Of a DNA stretch of 64,000 bases, positions 46,387 through 57,655 are shown piece by piece (the stretch's first letter is position 1; each line of letters begins with the position of its first letter). Source of the DNA: Palaemon carinicauda (taxonomy: Eukaryota > Arthropoda > Malacostraca > Decapoda > Palaemonidae); assembly GCF_036898095.1 (NCBI RefSeq), contig NC_090751.1:81925074-81989073 (forward strand), given 5' to 3'. The position numbers were made by a program, and so were the translations under genes. The notes below the pieces were generated by a model. It was not told the origin of the DNA and searched no databases. It saw only the letters and a program-made list of their open reading frames with translations.

Positions 46387-49040
46387 CTACCAGTGGTTTG
46401 TACTTGGTATACTGTATATTTCTGCCAATTCTTTCTTTTCATAGCTGTTAAAGCTCCTAGTCAGTTCTTAGAAAGAGTTATTGTGTGCCATAGGTACAAG
46501 ATTGGATTGGATCATGAGCGTTTATATTTTATTGATGATACTATAGGAATTACATACTTTTGAGAGTATTCAAATACAGTATTGGAACTCCCTCAGTAAA
46601 ATATAAAAGCCCTGTCAATGATACAAAATTCATAGCACATGTATTTCAATTCAAATTATAATCAAAACTGGTGTTTTGTAGTTTTGTTCAGTCATGTTAA
46701 CATAGAAATACCTAACTATGACTCCACATGACTAGTCAAAGCATGTGTAACTTCATATATTTTAAGCTAACCGCTCATAGCTATAGTCTTTATCTAATAA
46801 ATAATTTTTCCGCAAGTACAGTATATCTGAAGCTGATGGACTTCTATAAATCAGAGAACTGGGTAAGTCAAACTTCACGAGTTCATCTTTTATGGATAGC
46901 AAAAGTTATAATTGAGCATTATTCTGTTGCTAAACTTGCGGGTGGGAAATGTGTTCCTAACATAGAAATGTCCCTTTGTTCTCTTGGTATTTCCTGCCAT
47001 TACAAAAGTCTGGTAATGGTTTGTCTGATTGTGGGACCTCTGGCAGAGTCAGACGAGCAAACCTCTTCAAACAGTAATTCTTTCTTATGATAATGAAATA
47101 GTTTTATTTTCAATTTCATTCCCTATTCAATTTCAATATACGACCAATTATTAATTTTCCACGGGTCAAACATGAAGATATGAGGTTTTTATAGTTCTTT
47201 GGTGGTTAATAATAAGGTATTAGGAGTGTTTAAAAGCAAGTTAAGGCCTCAGTATTTTAGACAGGTTAGAGGTCTACAAAGTATTACCTCACTGTGCGAC
47301 TTATTCAGTTACTTTCTTAACTCTGTCACAGTGGTCTACCATTTGGGGTGAGGGCTCTGCATGAATCAAAAATTAACTTGCATTTTTTTTCTTTATAAAT
47401 TCTTAGTTCAAAATGTTTCATCTAATATTGAAAGTGTCTCACATTTCCTTTTCTTATTAAGCCTCATTGTGTCCTTATTGTAACTTTTGCTATAATTATA
47501 GCTTACCTATATAGAGATATTTTGCCTTTATCAATAGAGAAAAGTATTACAGTAGCTTATTGTTGTGGAAAAAAGTAGCTTTTTATTTTTAATTAATTGA
47601 GAGGCATATAGCTTATTTACAGTAGTCCCTGCATATACCAATGTTTTATTAGGATTTTTTCTAAGCAATATTTAACTGAAAAAAAAAAAATTGTGAAATA
47701 ATCATCAACTCATTAACATTACTTTTGAGAAGTGCGCTTACAAGGAGGTTAAGAAAATTCTCCGGGCATTCTTCCCCCCCCCCAGTAAGGAAGTATGGGA
47801 GGCTATAGATCTGGTTTTGAACTCTGGGCATCAAAGAGTAGATTGAAGGATAAATAGGGTTGCCTCTCTGTTATTGAGGGAGCTAAGAGGAGTTTATCTA
47901 CGTGGCTATTAACTATTTTTTATATGCACAGTAACAGTAACACAGGTAATGTATAAATTACAATAATACATTACAAATTTGTGTAAATAACACAGTTGAT
48001 ATATAAATTTCAATAATACTGTATAGAGTTGAGTGAATATAACGATCAACAATATGATTATGCTGTGAAAAAGTTCTTTAAGTAATTTTATTTTTCATTG
48101 ATAGTTCCTTTTTATATTCTCTTCTCTCCTTTTATTAAGTGTGTGTTGCTTATACAGTAATATAATCTCTTCTTGCAGCTCAATTTTTTTGCTTTAGATT
48201 GTCTAATTGCAATGCAATTGAAAGTAATTTAGTCTCAATTCAAATGCAATCAGCCATTCAAAATTCTAAGGTCTAAAGGCATTTGACACTAATTCTGAGA
48301 ATTATATACAGTAATTTTTTTTTCACCCTGTAAATCGTACAGTGTACTGTACTGTACTGTACTGTACTGCACAGCCTTTATTCTATGCAATTGAGATAGT
48401 TGCACCAACTTACATGGATCAAGATCCAAAATCCCTCACTGGACTTGTCCATCCTCCTATGACAACCCAGCTACCAGACATGTTTTTGTGTTTTTCCATG
48501 GAGGAGAAACAATGATGATTTAGCTTCAAAGTGATGTTTACCTGTGGGCAATCATTTAGGCATTATTCTTTAAAATTTCTTTAACCTTTTTCCTCTTTTG
48601 AGCTAAATTTTCATCTTACATTTAATTGTAATGTAAGTGGATATTGTGCTGGGGAATAGGAGAGGGATGTTTCTTACTGTGCATGATCATCTTGGCGTTA
48701 CTAAGAGCATCCCACTTTTTCATTGCTTTTCCTATCAGGGTTTGGTGGAATTTTGTTCTTGTTTTATCGTGATTTTCAAAATAGCAAGGGATTCTCTCAA
48801 ATTGTGTGAGAACATACAGTTTAGCCTTGAAAAGTGTGAAAATTGTTCAGACTTGATTCTTTAGCTTTAATTTTCTGCTTACATTTATGATGTGCCTTTT
48901 TATAAATCACTTTTTGGTATACATTGTTATGTTTCAAAAGTATTGTTTAATTTGATTTTAAAATTCAGTACATGACAATTCAGTCTTGTATAATTTATCT
49001 TTAGAACCAAGAGACAATGGTGTTTGAAGTGTTTAACATT
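46387..49040 (+). other. 3' UTR and flank of the TCAIM-like gene
   Basis: AT-rich with no further gene. A possible poly(A) signal AATAAA is at 46796-46801. A (TACTG)n run lies at 48338-48370. Short open frames have no recognised similarity. Confidence 0.45.
48338..48370. repeat. (TACTG)n microsatellite
   Basis: About six pentanucleotide units. Confidence 0.9.
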
Positions 49041-49220
49041 ATCATTTTTAAATATTAAACTTAGCCGGTGAATATATAATAGCTGCAACTCTGTGGCTCG
49101 ACAGACAACATACTTAAAAAACTCGCGAGCGATCGCTATGCAGGTTGCGGGTGTGCCCACCAGCGCCAACTGTCGGCCAGATACCACTCTCGGATGTAAA
49201 CAAAACCTTCAATTCTTCTC
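49041..49220. repeat. DIRS D left inverted terminal repeat
   Basis: Complementary to 55381-55540 from the inner AATTCTTCTC outward through GGATGTAAACAAAACC, TGTCGGCCAGATACC, GCGATCGCTATGCAGG to CCGGTGAATATATAATAGC. The outer 25 bp differ from the right end and pair with the left half of the ICR. Confidence 0.95.
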
Positions 49221-49422
49221 TGTCGACGTTGACGACAAGACGTACTTTTACTCGCTGTAGAACCTGGAGTTTTCCCATCATATTTGGTGAAGTACTTTAA
49301 TTTGGTTTGAGCTTTCGCAGTCCAGGTGTTTTCTTCAACATAAAACTCTTGAACTCTTTTTTGAAACGGATTATTTGTTGATGACTTAGATCGTTTTTGG
49401 AATTTTCTTTGACTAATTCAAA

Positions 49423-51886
49423 ATGGCTGACCCTTCTCAAGTTCCTAAGTTTCGAAAGTGTAATGCTAGGGACTGTAATAGGCGTCTTCCAAAGGCTTCT
49501 CTCGACCCTCATACTGTTTGTTCCAATTGTCGGGGTAAAACCTGTCAATTGGGAGATCGGTGTGAGGAGTCCGTGGGCCTTTCGGAATTCGATTGGATCG
49601 AATTTGATAAGTATACACGCAGACTAGAGAGAGATAGGGTAAGGAGAAGTTCATCTAGGTCCGTAGATTTTTCCTCTCCACATGCCCCTGAACCTAATCC
49701 TTCCCCTGTAGTGGTTGTTCCTAACCCCCCTCCTAGCACTCAGGAGCCGTCTATGCAAGACATGTTGCGTGCTATTCATGCCTTGGGGGAGAGAGTTGAG
49801 GCTTTAGCAAGTGACCGTAATCAACTCATGGCTGACGTGAAGGAACTCAAGTGCCAAAGTGCCACGGCGGAAAGTGGGAAAGTGCTTAGTGTTACGCAAA
49901 GTGTTGTGAACAGTGTTGCGACCGAGGGTTCGTCTGTTCGTGCCTGTCGTTCACCTAGTCCGGGACCTCTTGCAAGCTCCCAAGCCCAGGGGAGAAGCAA
50001 TGTCGTACGACTTATGGGTTCGAGAGGCCTTGATCAGCGAACAGACGTTCCCTCTTTGGTATCAGGCGTATCTCGTCAAGATCGCCCCTACCATAAGACG
50101 AGAGAGCCCATTTTTACCTCGTCGTCCGAATGCGTTTCACATAAGAAACCATGGAGCAAGGTCTCTAGACCTTTGAAACGCAAGTCGGTCCCTTCAGGAC
50201 AAGTCCAACGTCCCGGATGTAGTCACTGGGACAGTTCGGACCCGTTGCCGTCATCTGATGACTGCTCGCTGCCTAAGAAAGGCAAAAGTTGTGCCGTCTC
50301 AGTCGCTAACCCCGTCTGTTACCGCACCCGTTTCCGTAGACCCTAAATGGGTTATACTGCAGGACATGCAGTCTAAGCTTGCGTCCCTTATGGAAGACTA
50401 CAACGCAGAGAAGGTTTACGTTGAACCTAGCCGTTTTTCTCATGGAGAGACTGGCCGTCAGCCTTCCAAGCGTTCTGTTGTGCGTCCTGTTGACGTTGAT
50501 GTAGCTTTCTCGCGTCAACCAGTTGGGGTTGTACCTCCCCCGATGCGGTCCCGTGTGGATTTCCAGCCGCACGTTGACGTTAGGCAACTCACTGGTGCGA
50601 CTGGTGACGTTCAGGACGTTCACCAACCATCAAAGTTGATTTGTTTTGACGCGGTGCGTCAACCTCCGCAACCCAGTGTGGTGTTGACTGCACAACCCGG
50701 ACGGTCTAAACAGTCTCGGGTGGACGCTGTGCGTCCTCGCGCACCTGTTGTTGTTGACAGTTCCCAGACTGTTCAGCAGTTTCAGGACGCTGCGTCCTGC
50801 TCCGTCACTTATGCACCAGTGCGGCCGGACGCTGCGGGTCAAACGTTGCCTACCCCTTTGCCATATTCTCATCAGTTATCAGATGAGGAACCTTCAGATG
50901 AGGACGTTGCTGAACCCCAGCCTGAGGATCAGCCTTCAGATTTAGATGAGCCTAGAGCAGTTCCACCATCTATGGACTTTAAAAAAGTCATGCTTGTTTT
51001 TAAAGAGTTGTTCCCCGAACACTTTATCTCTGTAGCTCCTCGTTCGCCGCCGTCTGAGTTTGTTTTAGGCGTGCCTGCTGCCATACCAGCCTTTACAAAA
51101 CTCGTTCTCTCTCTCTCATCCAAGAGAGCTTTACGGCTGTTAGGCGATTGGTTGGTAACCAAAAGGAGTTTAGGGAAGACGGCCTTTGCCTTCCCCCCAT
51201 CTAAACTCTCGTCTAGATCGAGCGTCTGGTATGCCACGGGAGAAGTTCTCGGCTTGGGAGTTCCTGCCTCTGCCCAGGGCGACTTCTCAAGTCTTGTAGA
51301 CTCTCCCCGCCGCCTTGCCATGAGACGCTCGAAGATTAGTTGGTCTTCCTCAGACCTGGACCATCTGCTTAAAGGCATCTTTAGGGCTTTTGAAGTTTTT
51401 AACTTCCTAGACTGGTGTTTGGGAGCCCTGAGTAGGAAAATCTCATCAGCCGATAGGGATGTCTCCTTACTCATCATGTCCTGCATGGACAAGGCCGTCC
51501 GCGATGGATCCAACGAGCTTGCCGCCTCATTTACGTCAGGAGTCCTAAAGAAACGAGAGTCTCTGTGCTCTTTTCTATCGGCAGGAGTGACGCCCTGTCA
51601 AAGATCTGAGCTACTCTTTGCGCCTTTGTCTAAGTTCTTGTTTCCTGAACTCTTAGTTAAGGAAATAGCCTTGTCTTTAGTGCAGAAGGACACCCACGAT
51701 TTGGTTGCGTCCTCGGCTCGCAAAGTTCCCCCTTTGCCTGCCTTGTCTGCTAGACCTAGGATAGACACTCCAACGTCCAGGTTTATTCCGCCCTTTCGTG
51801 GCAGAGCCCCCAGCAGGGGAGGTGCTCGTGCCGAAGGGAAGAAAGGAAAGAGGAAAGGATCCAAGTCCTCGCGGGGCAGAGTCTGA
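49423..51886 (+). CDS. gag: DIRS D Gag-like protein, split in two frames
   Basis: ATG 49423 (AAAATGGCTG context) starts MADPSQVPKFRKC. The zinc-knuckle start is DPHTVCSNCRGKTC and Arg-Cys-Glu-Glu-Ser (a Cys expected at the last position is Ser). A coiled coil follows at about residues 108-145, then Ser/Arg-rich sequence. This frame ends at 50346. The second frame, +1 to the first, is open from about 50258 to 51886 and contains a conserved helical domain (SSSDLDHLLKGIFRAFEV, LDWCLGALSRK, MDKAVRDGSNELAASF) and a basic tail (RGRAPSRGG...GKKGKRKG). The 89-nt overlap must contain one frame change: an indel or a programmed +1 shift. Predicted structural RNA-binding protein. Confidence 0.82.
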
Positions 51887-53945
51887 CTGCCCGCAACTTC
51901 AGACAGCAGTAGGTGCCAGACTCAAGAACTTCTGGCAAGCCTGGGAGAAGAGAGGCGCAGATCAACAATCTGTGAGGTTGCTCAGAGAGGGGTACAAAAT
52001 TCCTTTTGTACGCAGACCTCCTCTAGCGACGTCCCCCATCGATCTCTCTCCCAGGTACCGAGAGGAAGCAAAGAGACAAGCCCTGAAACTGGAAGTGTCT
52101 CTTTTACTAGAGAAGGGAGCGGTGGTCAAAGTCTCGGACCTTCAATCACCGGGGTTTTACAACCGTCTCTTCCTAGTACCAAAGAAGACAGGAGGTTGGA
52201 GACCGGTGCTAGACGTCAGTGCTCTGAATGTCTTTGTCACAAAGACGAAGTTCACCATGGAGACCACAAAGTCAGTCTTAGCAGCGGTCAGAAAGGGAGA
52301 CTGGATGGTCTCTCTCGACCTAAGGGACGCTTACTTCCACATCCCCATTCACTCAGATTCCCAACCTTTTCTGAGATTCGTCTTCGACGATGTGGTGTAC
52401 CAGTTTCGGGCCCTGTGCTTTGGCCTAAGCACGGCTCCTCTCGTATTTACAAGGCTTATGAGGAATGTGGCAAAATTCCTCCATTTATCGGACATCCGAG
52501 CCTCCCTTTATTTGGACGACTGGCTTCTCAGAGCCTCTTCCAGTCATCGCTGTCTGAAGGATCTCAATTGGACTCTAGATCTGACCAAGGAATTGGGACT
52601 CCTAGTCAACTTGGAAAAGTCCCAGCTGATCCCATCCCAAACTATTCTGTATTTAGGGATGGAGATTCACAGTCCAGTTTTTCGGGCTTTTCCGTCGGCC
52701 CCCAGAATAGATCAAGCCCTGCTCGTCATCCAGAAGATGTTGAAGAGAGAACGTTGCTCAGTCAGGAATTGGATGAGTCTGGTAGGAACGCTATCATCCC
52801 TGGAGCAATTTGTCTCGCTAGGAAGGCTACACCTCAGACCTCTACAATTCCATCTAGCTTTTCACTGGAAAAAGGACAAGACGCTAGAGGCGGTCTCGAT
52901 CCCGATTTCCGAAAAGATAAAGACTTGTCTGACTTGGTGGAAAGACAATATCAGTCTACGAGAAGGTCTTCCCCTAGCAGTTCAGAAACCCGACCACGTT
53001 CTCTTCTCAGACGCATCGGACTTGGGCTGGGGCGCGACGCTGGACGGTCGGGAATGCTCAGGTCTGTGGAACTCGAGTCAGAGGAGCATGCATATCAACA
53101 GCAAGGAGCTTTTGGCAGTTCACCTGGCCTTGATAAGCTTCGAGAGTCTCCTTCGAGGCAAGGTGGTGGAGGTCAACTCGGACAACACCACGGCCTTGGC
53201 GTACATTTCCAAACAGGGAGGTACCCACTCACTGACTCTGTACGAGATCGCAAGGGACCTGCTCATCTGGTCAAGAGATCGAGGCATCTCCCTAGTAACG
53301 AGGTTCATCCAGGGCGACTTGAACGTTCTAGCAGATTGTCTCAGTCGGAAAGGTCAAGTAATTCCAACCGAATGGACCCTCCACAAGGATGTGTGCAAGA
53401 GACTTTGGGCGACTTGGGGTCAACCCACCATAGATCTCTTTGCAACCTCGATGACCAAGAGGCTTCCAATCTATTGCTCTCCAGTCCCAGACCCAGCAGC
53501 AATACATATAGATGCCTTTCTCCTAGACTGGTCTCACCTAGACCTTTACGCATTCCCACCATTCAAGATTGTCAACAAGGTACTGCAGAAGTTCGCCTCT
53601 CACGAAGGGACAAGGTTGACGTTAGTTGCTCCCCTCTGGCCCGCGAGAGAATGGTTCACCGAGGTACTTCGATGGCTGGTAGACTTCCCAAGAAGTCTTC
53701 CTCTAAGAGTAGACCTATTACGTCAGCCACACGTAAAGAAGGTACACCAAAGCCTCCACGCTCTTCGTCTGACTGCCTTCAGACTATCGAAAGACACTCG
53801 AGAGCTAGAGGCTTTTCGAAGGAGGCAGCCAGTGCGATTGCAAGAGCGAGGAGAGCTTCTACCATTAGAGTTTACCAATCGAAGTGGGAAATCTTCCGAG
53901 ACTGGTGCAAGTCAGTATCTGTATCCTCGTCCAGTACCTCTGTAG
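51798..53945 (+). CDS. pol: DIRS D RT-RNase H-methyltransferase-like polyprotein
   Basis: An intact frame of about 715 codons, overlapping the gag end by 89 nt in the +1 frame. No ATG is evident at the start, so expression by frameshift or reinitiation is likely. RT: FYNRLFLVPKKTGGWRPVLD, SLDLRDAYFHIP (motif A, about 52318), CFGLSTAPLVFTR (motif B), SLYLDDWLLRAS (catalytic YLDD, about 52512), GLLVNLEKSQL. RNase H: LFSDASDLGWGATLDG, INSKELLAV, VNSDNTTALAYI and VLADCLSRKG, giving the full D-E-D-D set. DIRS MT domain: IDLFATSMTKRLPIYCSPVPD, DAFLLDW, YAFPPFKIV, APLWPAREWF. All key residues are present. It makes the cDNA copy of the element. Confidence 0.93.
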   Translation: MAEPPAGEVLVPKGRKERGKDPSPRGAESDCPQLQTAVGARLKNFWQAWEKRGADQQSVRLLREGYKIPFVRRPPLATSPIDLSPRYREEAKRQALKLEVSLLLEKGAVVKVSDLQSPGFYNRLFLVPKKTGGWRPVLDVSALNVFVTKTKFTMETTKSVLAAVRKGDWMVSLDLRDAYFHIPIHSDSQPFLRFVFDDVVYQFRALCFGLSTAPLVFTRLMRNVAKFLHLSDIRASLYLDDWLLRASSSHRCLKDLNWTLDLTKELGLLVNLEKSQLIPSQTILYLGMEIHSPVFRAFPSAPRIDQALLVIQKMLKRERCSVRNWMSLVGTLSSLEQFVSLGRLHLRPLQFHLAFHWKKDKTLEAVSIPISEKIKTCLTWWKDNISLREGLPLAVQKPDHVLFSDASDLGWGATLDGRECSGLWNSSQRSMHINSKELLAVHLALISFESLLRGKVVEVNSDNTTALAYISKQGGTHSLTLYEIARDLLIWSRDRGISLVTRFIQGDLNVLADCLSRKGQVIPTEWTLHKDVCKRLWATWGQPTIDLFATSMTKRLPIYCSPVPDPAAIHIDAFLLDWSHLDLYAFPPFKIVNKVLQKFASHEGTRLTLVAPLWPAREWFTEVLRWLVDFPRSLPLRVDLLRQPHVKKVHQSLHALRLTAFRLSKDTRELEAFRRRQPVRLQERGELLPLEFTNRSGKSSETGASQYLYPRPVPL

Positions 53946-54844
53946 CCCAAATCGCGGACTTTCTCTTATACCTGAGAAGAGTTCGCTCCCTTTCAGCTCC
54001 CACGATCAAGGGCTACAGGAGCATGTTGGCTTCGGTCTTCCGGCATAGAGGCTTAGATCTTTCCAACAATAAAGATCTACAAGATCTCCTTAAGTCTTTT
54101 GAGACCTCTAAGGAACGTCGTTTGGCTACACCTGGATGGAATTTAGACGTGGTCCTAAGATTCCTCATGTCAGACAGGTTCGAGCCTTTACATTCAGCCT
54201 CCCTGAAGGATCTCACTCTTAAGACTCTTTTCCTGGTGTGCTTGGCCTCAGCTAAAAGAGTCAGTGAGCTTCATGCCTTCAGCAAGAACATCGGTTTTTC
54301 GACAGAAAAAGCCTCTTGTTCTCTTCAACTTGGTTTCCTAGCCAAGAATGAACTGCCTTCTCGTCCTTGGCCTAAATCTTTTGATATTCCTAGCTTATCA
54401 AAGATCGTGGGCAACAAGTTAGAGAGAGCATTATGCCCCGTTAGAGCTCTTAAGTTCTATTTAGCTCGTACTAAGCCTTTAAGAGGTAAATCTGAAGCGT
54501 TATGGTGTTCGGTTAAGAAACCATCCTTACCTATGTCAAAGAATGCTTTGTCATATTTTATCAGATTGTTAATACGAGAAGCTCATTCACACTTGAGTGA
54601 GGAAGACCGATCTTTGCTTAAGGTTAAGACGCACGAGATTAGAGCTATAGCAACTTCCGTGGCCTTTAAGCAAAATAGATCTCTGCAAAGTATCATGGAC
54701 GCGACCTTTTGGAGAAGCAAGTCAGTGTTCGCGTCATTTTACTTGAAAGATGTCCAGACTCTTTACGAGGACTGCTACACACTGGGTCCATTCGTAGCAG
54801 CGAGTGCAGTAGTGGGTGAGGGCTCAACCACTACACTTCCCTAA
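53651..54844 (+). CDS. DIRS D tyrosine recombinase (YR)
   Basis: A separate frame overlapping the end of pol; ATG candidates at 53651 and 53675. The same frame is open back to 52196, so the true start is uncertain. The N-terminal core-binding part is ARRASTIRVYQSKWEIFRDW and IADFLLYLRRV. The catalytic core has Arg in CLASAKRVSE (about 54257), His and Arg in KTHEIRAIATS (54632-54643), Trp in ATFWRSKS and the nucleophile Tyr in ASFYLKD (54740-54742). It ends at TAA 54842-54844. The family integrates circular DNA without target duplication. Complete and apparently functional. Confidence 0.93.
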   Translation: MVHRGTSMAGRLPKKSSSKSRPITSATRKEGTPKPPRSSSDCLQTIERHSRARGFSKEAASAIARARRASTIRVYQSKWEIFRDWCKSVSVSSSSTSVAQIADFLLYLRRVRSLSAPTIKGYRSMLASVFRHRGLDLSNNKDLQDLLKSFETSKERRLATPGWNLDVVLRFLMSDRFEPLHSASLKDLTLKTLFLVCLASAKRVSELHAFSKNIGFSTEKASCSLQLGFLAKNELPSRPWPKSFDIPSLSKIVGNKLERALCPVRALKFYLARTKPLRGKSEALWCSVKKPSLPMSKNALSYFIRLLIREAHSHLSEEDRSLLKVKTHEIRAIATSVAFKQNRSLQSIMDATFWRSKSVFASFYLKDVQTLYEDCYTLGPFVAASAVVGEGSTTTLP

Positions 54845-55239
54845 TTCCATATCCTTTTAATCTGTCTCTTGAAATTTTTTAATATTGTTTTTTGGGTTGT
54901 ACGGAAGGCTAAGAAGCCTTTCGCATCCTGGTTGATTTGGCGGGTGGTCAAAGTCATTTCTTGAGAGCGCCCAGATTAGGGGTTTGATGAGGTCCTGTTG
55001 TATGGGTTGCAGCCCTTGATACTTCAGCTCCTGGGAGTCTGTCAGCATCCTAAGAGGATCGCTGGGCTCCGTGAGGAAGACAGACTTAAAAGGCAGAGTA
55101 ATCGTCTAAGTCGACTTCCTTACCAGGTACCTATTTATTTTGGTTTTGTTATATTGATAACTGTCAAAATGAAAAAACTCTTAGCTTATATGCTGTAAAC
55201 ATATTAACTCTGGTCTCTACCCACCTCCTTGGGTGTGAA
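54845..55239 (+). other. 3' non-coding region of DIRS D
   Basis: No gene. It lies between the YR stop and the ICR. Confidence 0.6.
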
Positions 55240-55340
55240 TCAGCTATTATATATTCACCGGCTAAGTTTAATATTTAAAAATGATATTTTAATTATAAAA
55301 TAAATTTTTGAATATACTTACCCGGTGAATATATAAATTA
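55240..55340 (+). repeat. ICR of DIRS D
   Basis: The left half (CAGCTATTATATATTCACCG to TATTTAAAAATGATA) is complementary to the left end 49041-49085. The right half (TATTTTAATTATAAAATAAA to TTACCCGGTGAATATAT) is complementary to the right end 55527-55580. The halves meet at the shared border motif. Confidence 0.95.
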
Positions 55341-55380
55341 AATGACCCTCCCTTCCTCCCCAATAGAGACGCAGCGGGAC

Positions 55381-55580
55381 GAGAAGAATTGAAGGTTTTG
55401 TTTACATCCGAGAGTGGTATCTGGCCGACAGTTGGCGCTGGTGGGCACACCCGCAACCTGCATAGCGATCGCTCGCGAGTTTTTTAAGTATGTTGTCTGT
55501 CGAGCCGCAGAGTTGCAGCTATTATATATTCACCGGGTAAGTATATTCAAAAATTTATTTTATAATTAAAATATCATTTT
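55381..55580. repeat. DIRS D right inverted terminal repeat
   Basis: Complement of the left repeat, with a longer outer part (GTATATTCAAAAATTTATTT and onward) matching only the ICR. Confidence 0.95.
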
Positions 55581-56350
55581 ACCCATGTTAGGGGTTTCGT
55601 GGTAAGGCCTACAATGAATGTTCATGTTGGGATTAGCAGTGTTCGCCTCATCAGATGTCAAGTATTTATGATTGTTTGGTGGTTATTTGTTCCTGTATAC
55701 CAAAAAAAAACAAAGTACTTTTTCAAGCTTTTTCGGCGGCCTCGTCTGCTTTTGGAAGCGTTCTTTTGCACCGTAAACTCATTGGATAATGTTGCTATGG
55801 TTGCAATGACATCTCCCCTCCACAAAGACTTGTGCCAGAGCTATTGGTAGAAACTACAGCTGCTCAGTCAGCTTGTATGTTCTTCTGGCTTATTTGTCTC
55901 TTGAAGAGTTCAAAGTCTGATGGTACACTTGTGACTAAAGAGGGATATCTGTTTCTAGCTTCTTCACTTACTGACATGATGCCTTTTGCAGTGTCTCACA
56001 AGAGGGGAATTACCGCCTACTGTTGATCCTTACTTCATGAATCTGTAAATGCATCGGATTAATTTGTGCATTAGAGCATGATTTGGTTGGCTGCCACTTG
56101 TTGCTCCTGGTGGTCTCTGCTGTCATCAATTGCTTTTGTCCTGCTGAAGTGGCGGTTCTGCCAGCCAGTGTTGCCCAGCATAGGATTTCCAACTGGTAAA
56201 AAAAAACTGGGTGCTTATGTAAAATTTACTTTAATTTCAGGGACAACTAAAGAAAATTATAGCAGCTATAAGTTGCATCCCATGCATATGAAATTGAGCT
56301 GACAGTTGTCATGATAAAAATAAATGTTATTTTCATCATTAACAATCATC
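55581..56350. other. No gene recognised
   Basis: Several short open stretches on the + strand (e.g. 55832-56026), but no consistent frame and no motif that I recognise. Confidence 0.4.
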
Positions 56351-56370
56351 GTTCTTATAGAGATGACTTG

Positions 56371-57655
56371 TTATAAAATGTCAGAGTACAATATTCTGCA
56401 TCCATTGTAGAGAAGATGAAAGGTTGGCTCAGTCTTTTGAAAATGTTTATTGAAATTAGTAAAATGTGGCAGTCTAAAATCTAAAAACTGAAAATATATA
56501 TGCAAAGATGAGTCTTGCAAGCTGTTGTATATTGATTCTGATGTCAATCTATCTTCTAAAGGCTTATTTGTGAAAAACAAGGAGAGGGGTCGCCATTGCT
56601 CCAGTACACAAACCACTGCCATATGGAGTGAAAGTCATTGAGTTTGTGAGACATGTACCATTCTATGAGGTTCTGTATTACAGAATTCTTGAAATTCAAC
56701 AAATTCTGTTATCCATTTGGAGCTATGGGAAAAATAAGAGTAAATTGATCTGATCAAATCCTCACATTTTCTTGGAAGTGTCTTTGGTGCATTTGAGGCA
56801 CAAAAGTGGATTGAATGACAGGCACATTTTAAAATTCTGATGCCTGGTGCTGCTTTCTTAAGTTTACCTATTAAGGAATAATGCTTGCCCATGATATTAC
56901 TGGTACCATCTACTCCAAATCCAATCAAATTTTCTACAAGGATTTCATGTACTGACATCGAGTTGATAATCAATTCAAAGAGGTGTTGACCTGTCAATCC
57001 CTCATCGTTTTCACATGAAGTGTGTACTTCTATAAGATCTAGCAACTTTGTCTGGGTGGGTTCAAAATTGGCATCAAAATAATTTGCTACTACTGAGCAT
57101 AATTTTGTAGTACTCTACTTATATCAGTATTCTCATCTATAATGATAGGAAACTTGTTTTTCTTTAGAAATTCTGCTATTTGATCCTTGGCAGTTTGTCC
57201 CATTTCTTTAATTACATACGATGCTTTCTGCCGCTTTAACATCATGGATTGGGCTTTTCTAGGATCACTGAATATATCCTTAGATAAATCTACGAGATGG
57301 TCAATAGAATATAAAGGAATAATATTTTCTGTGAAATATCCTGTAAGTTTCACCTAAGATCTTGGTATTTTATCTTTTAATGAACTATCTACAGCAACAT
57401 CAGTATTCCGGCTAGTTGATGTAGATGGTTCAAGGAAAGCTGCTTTTCTTGTTACATAAGCTGAATTAATGGCAGATATCATGTGGTGCTTGATAGTGGC
57501 TATTTCCGCTGATAGTGTCTTCTGGCACACATCACAAAAAGCCTGCTGTCTGTTTCCTTGTATACCTTCTTTAGCCAATCTCTGAATCACTCATTTGAGA
57601 GCCAATTATGGACAAACTTCCATCTTGGGCCCATATCAAACTGTGATCTGAATAA
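56371..57655 (-). pseudogene. hAT-like / ZBED-type transposase remnant
   Basis: Minus-strand blocks in order: RWKFVHNWLSNE before a stop near 57592; a zinc-finger segment QAFCDVCQKTLSAEIATIKH (57590-57354); then IAEFLKKNKFPIIIDENTDI (57353-57090). Next come LIGFGVDGTSNIMGKHYSLI, LKCACHSIHFCASNAPKTLP and SHSSKWITEFVEFQEFCNTE (57045-56635), and VLEQWRPLSLFFTNK with LHIYFQFLDFRLP (56622-56371). This is the layout of hAT-derived proteins with an N-terminal BED/TTF-type finger (ZMYM6/SCAND3-like). The C-terminal dimerisation region is missing. At least three frame breaks. Confidence 0.78.

Larger units (their letters stand above)
49041..55580 (+). mobile_element. DIRS-type retrotransposon, copy D (near intact)
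   Basis: A 6.54-kb element with inverted terminal repeats (49041-49220 and 55381-55580), an ICR (55240-55340) complementary to both outer ends, and three overlapping coding regions. RT-RNase H-MT and YR are open throughout; gag is split by one frame change. Both borders carry the core TATCATTTT, consistent with recombination of a circular intermediate at a short shared site and no target duplication. It is the youngest-looking DIRS copy here. Confidence 0.95.

Noticed and set aside
56010..56302. Short open frames on both strands
   Set aside because: No similarity and no splice context; chance frames in flanking sequence.
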